From assembly GCA_024279075.1 (NCBI GenBank), contig JAJRRX010000376.1, forward strand, positions 1 to 5,604: a stretch of DNA of 5,604 nucleotides, written 5' to 3'. Positions 1 through 5,604 of the stretch are shown here, piece by piece. The position numbers and the translations under genes were made by a program. The notes under the pieces were generated by a model. That model searched no databases, was not told the origin of the DNA, and saw nothing but the letters and a program-made list of their open reading frames with translations. The DNA is from Alphaproteobacteria bacterium. GTDB taxonomy: Bacteria > Pseudomonadota > Alphaproteobacteria > Rhodobacterales > Rhodobacteraceae. Numbering within the stretch: position 1 is the stretch's first letter; the number at the start of each line of letters is the position of its first letter.

Positions 1-1
1 A

Positions 2-658
2 TCGGCTCCAATCAATGCTTTAGCTGACGGCCACGCCGCTGAGGGCGAACGCCTGTTTCGCAGCTTGCGTTGTGCAGGCTGCCATGAGGTTGGCCCCGAG
101 GGCCGCAACAAAGTTGGGCCGCATCTGAACGAAATTATCGGACGTGTGGCGGGTAGCATTGAGGGTTTTCGCTACTCACGCGCTATGGTTGGCCGTGCTG
201 AAGACGGGCTGATTTGGGAGGAGGACATGCTGCGCGCCTTCCTCACCGCCCCGTCTGAATTTTTGCCGCGCACCCGCATGGCGTATCGCGGGGTGCGCAA
301 GGAAGAGGACCTCACCGAACTGCTCATATTCCTTACTACCCTGACGCCGGAAACCAACCTTGGCACCGCCCATATCGAGCCGAGCGACCCCGAGGTTGCC
401 GCCGATATTCTGGCGCTTGAGGGCAATGTGGAATATGGCGAATACCTATCCTCGACCTGCGTGACTTGCCATCAAGCCAGTGGCGATAGCAGCGGCATCC
501 CGCCCATCATTAACTGGCCTGCCGATGCCTTTGTGACCGTGCTGCACGCCTATAAAAATAAAAACCGCGATAACGCGGTGATGCAACAAATTACGAGCAG
601 CCTAGGCAATGAAGAAATTGCCGCGCTGGCCGCTTACTACGAATCCATCCAAAACTAA
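2..658 (+). CDS. fccA: Diheme cytochrome c subunit of flavocytochrome c sulfide dehydrogenase (FccA/SoxE-like), 5'-truncated
   Basis: Periplasmic electron-transfer subunit expected to take electrons from the flavoprotein encoded directly downstream and pass them to the respiratory or photosynthetic chain. The frame is open to the window's left edge, so the start lies outside; a TTG at position 65 is in frame but sits just before the heme motif and cannot be the real start. The first visible residues, SAPINALA-DGH, look like the end of a Sec signal peptide with an ALA cleavage site, giving a mature protein of about 210 residues. Two heme c sites are visible: CAGCH (positions 71-85) and CVTCH (458-472). 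Likely distal Met ligands are in TRMAYRG (codon 278) and NAVMQQ (codon 581). The first domain follows mitochondrial cytochrome c/c2 closely (NKVGPHL, GR.AG..EGFRYS, then M-x-Y-x-G); the second is a shorter c553/FccA-like domain. The stop is 13 bases before the flavoprotein start. The role rests mainly on this neighbour; soxE is an alternative name. Confidence 0.85.
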   Translation, partial: SAPINALADGHAAEGERLFRSLRCAGCHEVGPEGRNKVGPHLNEIIGRVAGSIEGFRYSRAMVGRAEDGLIWEEDMLRAFLTAPSEFLPRTRMAYRGVRKEEDLTELLIFLTTLTPETNLGTAHIEPSDPEVAADILALEGNVEYGEYLSSTCVTCHQASGDSSGIPPIINWPADAFVTVLHAYKNKNRDNAVMQQITSSLGNEEIAALAAYYESIQN

Positions 659-659
659 C

Positions 660-666
660 GGGAGAA
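660..666 (+). promoter_or_regulatory. Ribosome binding site that fixes the flavoprotein start
   Basis: GGGAGAA lies about 6 bases before the ATG at 672, directly after the cytochrome stop codon. The frame is also open back to an ATG at 609 inside the cytochrome gene. This site, together with the twin-arginine signal peptide that begins right at 672, shows 672 to be the true start and suggests the two genes are translated from one message. Confidence 0.85.
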
Positions 667-671
667 ATACC

Positions 672-1940
672 ATGAAACTAGACAGACGCGGATTTTTGGG
701 CGCAGGGGTGGCGGCAGCTGCCACCATGAGCGCCCCGATGGTATTGGGCGCGGCCCATGGCAAGCCACGGGTTGTGGTTGTTGGCGGCGGCGCTGGCGGG
801 GCCACGGCGGCGCGCTATATCGCCAAAGATAGCGGCGGCGCGATAGATGTAACGCTCATTGAGCCAACCCGCACCTACTATACGTGCTTCTTTAGCAATC
901 TTTACCTCGGTGGCTATCGTGATATGGCGAGCCTTGGCCACTCCTACGGGGCCATGGCCGCGCAGGGCGTGAATGTGGTGCATGATTGGGCCATCGGCGT
1001 GGACCGTGATGCCAAAACCGTGGCGCTGGCAGGCGGCGGCTCGGTACCCTATGACAAGCTGATCCTGTCGCCCGGCATTGATTTTCGCGATGGCGCGGTT
1101 GAGGGCTGGAGCACAGCTTCGCAAAACGCCATGCCACATGCCTATAAGGCTGGCTCGCAAACCGAGCTGCTGCGTGCGCAAATGGAAGCCATGCCCCAAG
1201 GCGGCACCTATGCCATGGTCGCCCCGCCCAACCCGTTCCGTTGCCCTCCTGGGCCATATGAGCGGGTGTCGATGGTCGCGCACTACTTTAAGCAAAACAA
1301 CCCGACAGCAAAAATCCTGATCTTTGACCCTAAGCCGAAATTCTCCAAGCAGGGCCTGTTTACCGATGGCTGGGATCGCCACTATGCAGGCATGATCGAC
1401 TGGTATGGCCCTGATTTTGGCGGCGCGGTGGACGAAGTGCGCCCTGACAGCATGGAAGTGGTCGCCGATGGCGAAACCTTCAAAGTGGATGTTTGCAACG
1501 TGATCCCCGCCATGAAAGCGGGCCGGATTGCCGACCTTGCCGGCGTAACCAACGAGGCAGGCTGGGCACCGGTGAACCCACATAATATGGCAACGCGGGA
1601 AGATGAAAATATCTACGTGCTGGGCGACAGCTCACAGCAGGGCGACATGCCAAAATCCGGCTTCTCGGCTAACAGCCAAGCCAAAGTATGTGCCAATGCG
1701 GTGCGGGGTGAACTGACAGGCTCTACTATTTTCCCTGCGCGCTTTAGCAACACCTGCTGGTCATTGCTGGATACGAATGACGGCGTAAAAGTTGGGGCAT
1801 CTTACGAGGCCACTGACGAGAAAATCGCCAAAACCTCGGGTTTCATCTCGCAAGTGGATGAAGACGAAGCCACCCGCGCCGCCACCTATGAAGAGAGTGT
1901 AGGTTGGTATGACGGGATTACGGCGGATATGTTTGGCTAA
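672..1940 (+). CDS. fccB: Flavocytochrome c sulfide dehydrogenase, flavoprotein subunit (FccB/SoxF)
   Basis: Periplasmic FAD enzyme that oxidises sulfide to sulfur or polysulfide and donates electrons to the diheme cytochrome encoded just upstream. The 422-residue product starts with a Tat signal peptide: R5-R6 in DRRGFLG, an Ala-rich core, and likely cleavage near residue 27-28. A Rossmann FAD motif follows (VVVVGGGAGG, residues 34-43), with Glu64 in TLIEP ending the second strand. Cys72 in YYTCFFSN matches the cysteine that binds FAD through an 8-alpha-S-cysteinyl bond in the Allochromatium enzyme (Cys42 there). Cys191 in NPFRCPPGPYER and Cys362 in SNTCWSLL match its redox disulfide (Cys161/Cys337). 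The second FAD-contact segment YVLGDSS is at residues 315-321, and the C-terminal flavin-binding domain is complete. Mature length is close to the roughly 400 residues of the known enzyme. The covalent-FAD cysteine and adjacent cytochrome favour this family over sulfide:quinone reductase. Two extra cysteines (275, 340) are present. SoxF is the same family under another name. Confidence 0.93.
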   Translation: MKLDRRGFLGAGVAAAATMSAPMVLGAAHGKPRVVVVGGGAGGATAARYIAKDSGGAIDVTLIEPTRTYYTCFFSNLYLGGYRDMASLGHSYGAMAAQGVNVVHDWAIGVDRDAKTVALAGGGSVPYDKLILSPGIDFRDGAVEGWSTASQNAMPHAYKAGSQTELLRAQMEAMPQGGTYAMVAPPNPFRCPPGPYERVSMVAHYFKQNNPTAKILIFDPKPKFSKQGLFTDGWDRHYAGMIDWYGPDFGGAVDEVRPDSMEVVADGETFKVDVCNVIPAMKAGRIADLAGVTNEAGWAPVNPHNMATREDENIYVLGDSSQQGDMPKSGFSANSQAKVCANAVRGELTGSTIFPARFSNTCWSLLDTNDGVKVGASYEATDEKIAKTSGFISQVDEDEATRAATYEESVGWYDGITADMFG

Positions 1941-1966
1941 CCCAGCGACCACCACTCGCTAACCGG

Positions 1967-2000
1967 AAAAGAGCGCGGCGAAGGCGGCGCTCTTTTTTTT
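1967..2000 (+). terminator. Rho-independent terminator of the fccA-fccB unit
   Basis: AAAAGAGCGC (1967-1976) pairs perfectly with GCGCTCTTTT (1987-1996), a 10-bp stem with a GC-rich upper half around a 10-base loop. The right arm runs into an uninterrupted run of eight T (1993-2000). It lies 26 bases after the flavoprotein stop and should end that transcript before carB. Only four T would follow the stem on the other strand, so it looks one-directional. Confidence 0.87.
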
Positions 2001-2167
2001 GCCAAGCGCGCGCCGCCTCGGCGAGCTGAAACCGTCGGCTGCGCCTTCCTTTGTTCAGCCCACCTCGTTGGCGCGTGATAGCCCTGACGGGCCGTGGCCT
2101 CGCTTCGCTCGGTGGGGATGGGCGCAAAAAAGGGGATTTGCTGTAAATGCCGCGCTGAATCCGCCCT

Positions 2168-2186
2168 CGCAGGGTTGCGCCCTGCG
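2168..2186 (+). repeat. Inverted repeat overlapping the candidate carB -35 box
   Basis: CGCAGGG (2168-2174) and CCCTGCG (2180-2186) are perfect reverse complements around the 5-base spacer TTGCG. The repeat is present in the sequence; its function is not shown. It could be an operator, since it overlaps the putative -35 element, or a remnant of an extragenic palindromic repeat. No poly-T run follows, so it is not an intrinsic terminator. Confidence 0.5.
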
Positions 2187-2202
2187 CCATAGCGATTATA
2201 AC
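2175..2202 (+). promoter_or_regulatory. Candidate sigma-70-type promoter for carB
   Basis: TTGCGC (2175-2180) and TATAAC (2197-2202) are separated by 16 bases and lie about 80 bases before the carB ATG. TATAAC differs from the consensus -10 box at one base and stands out in a GC-rich stretch; the -35 box is a weaker match. A promoter is needed somewhere here because a terminator closes the upstream unit. This is a motif-based guess without support from start-site data. Confidence 0.4.
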
Positions 2203-2251
2203 CACCACAATTTGCAGATTACGGCGAATCCACATCCGCGCTCGGCTTTAC

Positions 2252-2278
2252 GGCCTGCGTGGCCAAACGCACGGGGCC
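2252..2278 (+). promoter_or_regulatory. Weak carB ribosome binding site inside a possible hairpin
   Basis: GGGG (2273-2276) is the only purine-rich run at a suitable distance, 5 bases before the ATG at 2282. Just upstream TGCGT (2256-2260) pairs with ACGCA (2267-2271) around a 6-base loop. With a small bulge, the flanking GGCC (2252-2255) can pair with GG or GGCC in the 2273-2278 stretch, which would cover the binding site. Whether this fold forms in the mRNA or matters for translation is not known. Confidence 0.4.
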
Positions 2279-2281
2279 ATC

Positions 2282-5200
2282 ATGCCAAAAAGAACCGACA
2301 TTTCTTCGATTATGATCATCGGCGCGGGGCCGATTATTATCGGGCAGGCTTGCGAGTTTGATTACTCGGGCACGCAGGCCTGTAAGGCGCTGAAGGAAGA
2401 GGGCTACCGCGTGATCTTGGTGAACTCCAATCCGGCGACGATTATGACGGACCCTGACATGGCGGACGCAACTTACATTGAGCCGATTACGCCGGAGACT
2501 GTGGCCAAGATCATTGAAAAAGAGCGGCCCGATGCATTGCTGCCGACCATGGGCGGGCAAACCGGGCTGAATACGGCGCTTTCGCTTGACGATATGGGTG
2601 TGCTGAAAAAGTTTGGCGTGCAGCTGATTGGCGCAGATCGCAAAGCCATTGAGATGGCCGAGGACCGGAAGCTTTTTCGGGAGGCGATGGACCGTTTGGG
2701 GATTGAAAACCCGCGTGCGACGATTGCGGAAACGATGCAGGAGTGCATGGCGGCGCTGCCAGATATCGGCCTGCCTGCTATCATCCGGCCCGCCTTTACG
2801 ATGGGCGGCACAGGCGGCGGTATTGCTTACAATAAAGAGGATTACGAGCGGATTTGCGCGACGGGCTTGGATGCCTCTCCGGTGAACCAGATCCTGATCG
2901 ACGAAAGCCTGCTCGGCTGGAAAGAGTTCGAGATGGAGGTTGTGCGGGACAAGGCTGACAACGCCATCATTATTTGCGCGATCGAAAATATTGACCCAAT
3001 GGGGGTGCATACCGGCGATAGCATCACCGTGGCGCCTGCGCTGACGTTAAGCGACAAAGAATACCAGATGATGCGGACCCATAGCATTAATGTGCTGCGG
3101 GAAATCGGCGTGGAAACCGGCGGCTCTAACGTGCAATGGGCCGTAAACCCCGCCGATGGGCGCATGGTGGTGATCGAGATGAACCCGCGCGTTTCGCGTA
3201 GCTCGGCGCTGGCCTCCAAGGCGACGGGCTTTCCGATTGCCAAAATCGCGGCCAAGCTGGCGGTGGGCTATACGCTCGATGAGCTGGATAATGACATTAC
3301 CAAAGTAACGCCCGCCAGCTTTGAGCCGACGATTGATTACGTCGTCACCAAAATCCCGCGCTTTACCTTTGAGAAATTCCCAGGGGCGGAGGCTACGCTG
3401 ACCACGGCAATGAAATCAGTTGGCGAGGCGATGGCCATTGGCCGGACCATCCACGAGAGCCTGCAAAAGGCGCTGTGCAGCATGGAAACGGGGCTGTGCG
3501 GCTTTGACGAGGTGGATATTGCCGAGATGCCGGTTGGCGACGACGTGACCTTTGAGCAAGGTTTCAAAACCGGCCTTGACCGAATTATTGTGGGTGCCAA
3601 TCCCGACGCGCAAATGGCGATAGACAAGGCGCTGACCAAGGCGCTGGCGGGGCAAACGCCGGACCGGATGCGGATTATCGCCCATGCCATGCGCTATGGT
3701 TTTTCCGATGAAGAGCTGTTTGATATCACCAAGTTTGACCCGTGGTTCCTTGCGCGCATTCGTGAGATCATCCAGCAGGAAGTGAAGCTGGTGGAAACGG
3801 GCCTGCCCAAAACTGAGCCGCAAATTCGGAACCTGAAAATGATGGGCTTTTCCGATGCGCGACTGGCAATGCTGACGGGCAAAACCGAGGCCGATGTGCG
3901 CGCTCTTCGCCATAGCCTCGGCGTGGTGGCCAGCTTTAAGCGCATTGACACCTGTGCAGCCGAATTCGAGGCCCAGACGCCTTATATGTATTCCACCTAC
4001 GAGTTCTCGGTGATGGGCGAAGTCGAGTGCGAAAGCCGCCCGACGGACCGCAAAAAGGTGGTTATTCTGGGTGGCGGGCCAAACCGGATCGGCCAAGGCA
4101 TCGAGTTTGATTACTGCTGCTGCCATGCCTGCTTTAGCCTCACCGAGGCGGGCTACGAGACGATTATGATCAACTGCAACCCTGAAACGGTGAGCACGGA
4201 TTATGACACGTCTGATCGGCTTTACTTTGAGCCGCTTACGTTTGAATCCGTGATGGAAATCCTGCGGGTTGAGCAAGAAAACGGCACCCTGCACGGGGTT
4301 ATCGTGCAGTTTGGCGGCCAAACCCCGCTGAAACTGGCGAATGACCTTGAGGCGGCGGGCATCCCGATTCTGGGCACCACGCCCGATGCGATTGACCTCG
4401 CGGAAGACCGTGAGCGCTTCCAGAAGTTGCTCAATGATCTAGATCTAAAGCAGCCCTATAACGGTATCGCCTCCAGCCCCGAGCAAGCCTTTGAAATCGC
4501 ACAAGATGTTGGTTATCCGCTGGTTATCCGGCCCTCTTATGTGCTTGGTGGCCGCGGCATGGAGATCGTGCGGGATGATGCGCATTTGAAGCGCTATATT
4601 AACGAAGCCGTGAAGGTTTCTGGCGATAACCCCGTGCTGCTCGATAGCTACCTGACAGGTGCCATCGAGGTCGATGTCGATGCGCTCTGCGACGGCGAAT
4701 CCGTGCATGTGGCCGGCATTATGGAGCATATCGAGGAGGCGGGCGTGCATTCGGGCGATAGCGCCTGCTCGCTGCCGCCATACTCGCTGAGCCGTGAGCT
4801 AATTAACGAGATGAAGCGCCAAACCGAAGCCATGGCGCTGGGCCTTGGTGTGGTCGGGCTGATGAACGTGCAATTCGCCATTAAAAATGGCGAGATTTTT
4901 GTGCTGGAGGTCAACCCGCGCGCCAGCCGCACGGTGCCCTTTGTGGCTAAAGCAGTGAACTCGCCGATTGCTTCCATTGCGGCGCAGGTTATGGCGGGGG
5001 CCAAGCTTTCCGAGTTTGAACTTAAGTCGCCAGACACCAAAATGTTTGCGGTTAAAGAAGTGGTGCTGCCCTTTGCCCGTTTCCCTGGCGTGGATACGCT
5101 TTTGGGGCCGGAAATGCGCTCCACCGGCGAAGTGATGGGGCTGGATACCAGCTTCTCCAAGGCATTTTTAAAGGCGCAAATGGGCGCGGGCACGGAGCTG

Positions 5201-5599
5201 CCGCTTTCCGGTACCGTATTTGTTTCTATCAAAGAAGCGGATAAAGGACCGCTGGTACTGGAGGCACTGGAAATCCTCACCAAGCAGGGCTTTAGCATTC
5301 GCGCAACACGGGGAACGGCGTTATTTTTGAGGAAAAATGGGCTGGAAGCCGAGGTGGTTAACAAGGTTTATGAAGGCCGGCCAGACATCACCGACCTGAT
5401 GAAAGATGGCGGCATTGAGCTGGTGTTTAACACCACCGAGGGCGCGCAATCCATTGATGATAGCCGCGAGATTCGCCGCATCGCGCTTTATGATAAAATT
5501 CCGTATTACACCACAGCCGCGGGTGCACGGGCGGCGGCGCGGGCGATTGAGGAGCGCGCTAAAGGCGAAATCGAGGTGTTTGCCTTGCAGGGGTTGTAG
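2282..5599 (+). CDS. carB: Carbamoyl-phosphate synthase, large (ammonia) chain
   Basis: Cytoplasmic enzyme that joins bicarbonate, ammonia (tunnelled from glutamine by the small subunit CarA) and two ATP into carbamoyl phosphate for pyrimidines and arginine. The complete 1105-residue product starts with the family's typical MPKRTDI and shows the expected order. The carboxy-phosphate ATP-grasp half covers about residues 1-400, with IIRPAFTMGGTGGG and the metal/ATP residues Arg129, Arg169, Gln285, Glu299, Asn301 and Arg303, numbered as in E. coli. An oligomerisation region covers about 400-585. The carbamoyl-phosphate half covers about 590-970 (GGGPNRIGQGIEFDY, VIRPSYVLGGRGM; Arg710, Arg750, Gln864, Glu876, Asn878, Arg880). 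The C-terminal MGS-like allosteric domain retains Lys988, Thr1009, Thr1012, Lys1028, Asn1050 and Thr1052, equivalents of the E. coli UMP/IMP contacts. It is about 32 residues longer than the E. coli protein, mainly from extra sequence between the two ATP-grasp halves. carA is not adjacent. No frameshift or missing catalytic residue was seen. Confidence 0.99.
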   Translation: MPKRTDISSIMIIGAGPIIIGQACEFDYSGTQACKALKEEGYRVILVNSNPATIMTDPDMADATYIEPITPETVAKIIEKERPDALLPTMGGQTGLNTALSLDDMGVLKKFGVQLIGADRKAIEMAEDRKLFREAMDRLGIENPRATIAETMQECMAALPDIGLPAIIRPAFTMGGTGGGIAYNKEDYERICATGLDASPVNQILIDESLLGWKEFEMEVVRDKADNAIIICAIENIDPMGVHTGDSITVAPALTLSDKEYQMMRTHSINVLREIGVETGGSNVQWAVNPADGRMVVIEMNPRVSRSSALASKATGFPIAKIAAKLAVGYTLDELDNDITKVTPASFEPTIDYVVTKIPRFTFEKFPGAEATLTTAMKSVGEAMAIGRTIHESLQKALCSMETGLCGFDEVDIAEMPVGDDVTFEQGFKTGLDRIIVGANPDAQMAIDKALTKALAGQTPDRMRIIAHAMRYGFSDEELFDITKFDPWFLARIREIIQQEVKLVETGLPKTEPQIRNLKMMGFSDARLAMLTGKTEADVRALRHSLGVVASFKRIDTCAAEFEAQTPYMYSTYEFSVMGEVECESRPTDRKKVVILGGGPNRIGQGIEFDYCCCHACFSLTEAGYETIMINCNPETVSTDYDTSDRLYFEPLTFESVMEILRVEQENGTLHGVIVQFGGQTPLKLANDLEAAGIPILGTTPDAIDLAEDRERFQKLLNDLDLKQPYNGIASSPEQAFEIAQDVGYPLVIRPSYVLGGRGMEIVRDDAHLKRYINEAVKVSGDNPVLLDSYLTGAIEVDVDALCDGESVHVAGIMEHIEEAGVHSGDSACSLPPYSLSRELINEMKRQTEAMALGLGVVGLMNVQFAIKNGEIFVLEVNPRASRTVPFVAKAVNSPIASIAAQVMAGAKLSEFELKSPDTKMFAVKEVVLPFARFPGVDTLLGPEMRSTGEVMGLDTSFSKAFLKAQMGAGTELPLSGTVFVSIKEADKGPLVLEALEILTKQGFSIRATRGTALFLRKNGLEAEVVNKVYEGRPDITDLMKDGGIELVFNTTEGAQSIDDSREIRRIALYDKIPYYTTAAGARAAARAIEERAKGEIEVFALQGL

Positions 5600-5604
5600 G
5601 GCGG

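Larger units (their letters stand above)
2001..2281 (+). other. Non-coding region and leader upstream of carB
   Basis: This stretch separates the terminator from carB. Open frames cross it on both strands, but they begin in or run over the terminator or carB, have compositions rich in Arg and Pro, lack a convincing ribosome binding site and match no family I recognise, so I call no gene. It holds a mirror-symmetric run CTCGCTTCGCTC (2099-2110), a 7-bp hairpin (2168-2186), a candidate promoter (2175-2202) and a second hairpin over the carB ribosome binding site (2252-2278). I see no tRNA, riboswitch fold or carA sequence. Confidence 0.7.

Noticed and set aside
65..67. TTG at 65 as the start of the cytochrome
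   Set aside because: The frame continues upstream with a cleavage-site-like ALA-DGH and the normal helix that precedes CxxCH; starting at 65 would leave an unexported protein beginning two residues before the heme site.
609..671. In-frame ATG at 609 as an earlier start for the flavoprotein
   Set aside because: It lies inside the cytochrome gene, would add 21 charged residues in front of a well-formed twin-arginine signal peptide, and the good ribosome binding site points to the ATG at 672.
678..1583. 301-codon open frame antisense to the flavoprotein
   Set aside because: It is a reading-frame shadow of a GC-rich gene, rich in His/Arg/Ala; the + strand gene has complete family motifs.
672..1940. 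Sulfide:quinone oxidoreductase or generic NADH dehydrogenase as the identity of the flavoprotein
   Set aside because: The Tat signal peptide, covalent-FAD cysteine context YYTCFFSN, the C-terminal FCSD flavin-binding region with NTCWS and the adjacent diheme cytochrome all point to flavocytochrome c.
2168..2186. Hairpin as a second terminator
   Set aside because: The stem is only 7 bp and is followed by mixed sequence without a T-run.
1918..2235. 105-codon open frame on the - strand with a hydrophobic start
   Set aside because: It reads through the terminator and into the flavoprotein gene, is Arg-rich after the first 20 residues and matches nothing recognisable.
1999..2361. 120-codon open frame on the + strand across the intergenic region
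   Set aside because: It begins within the terminator T-run, overlaps carB by 80 bases in another frame, has a low-complexity Arg/Pro-rich translation and no ribosome binding site.
3416..4321. 301-codon and other long antisense frames within carB
   Set aside because: They are shadows of the strongly conserved carB coding frame, with no family resemblance of their own.

Overview
The window most likely comes from an alphaproteobacterium, probably a sulfur-oxidising one. Three things suggest this: the close family resemblance and insertion pattern of the carbamoyl-phosphate synthase large subunit, a cytochrome c domain of the mitochondrial/c2 type, and GC-rich coding sequence with strong G/C use at third positions. 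The genus cannot be read from the sequence.

Layout, all genes on the + strand. (1) Positions 2-658 hold the 3' part of a diheme cytochrome c gene; its start and most of its signal peptide lie outside the window. (2) Positions 672-1940 hold the flavoprotein subunit of flavocytochrome c sulfide dehydrogenase (FccB/SoxF type), 13 bases behind the cytochrome with a good ribosome binding site between them. (3) Positions 1967-2000 hold a strong intrinsic terminator that closes this unit. (4) Positions 2001-2281 are non-coding, with two small hairpins and a candidate promoter for the next gene. (5) Positions 2282-5599 hold a complete carB, and only 5 bases follow it.

The first two genes form one functional unit. 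The flavoprotein oxidises sulfide (or a related reduced sulfur compound) in the periplasm with a covalently bound FAD and a redox-active cysteine pair, and passes electrons to the diheme cytochrome, which hands them on to the respiratory or photosynthetic chain. CarB is an unrelated cytoplasmic housekeeping enzyme that makes carbamoyl phosphate for pyrimidines and arginine. The terminator and the 341-base gap say it is transcribed separately, and its partner carA is not next to it.

I did not find a previously undescribed multi-gene system. The most notable point is the cytochrome subunit, whose first heme domain looks like a genuine mitochondrial-type cytochrome c fused to a shorter second heme domain. 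Two hairpins in the carB leader, one overlapping the candidate -35 box and one able to cover the ribosome binding site, are weaker but testable observations.
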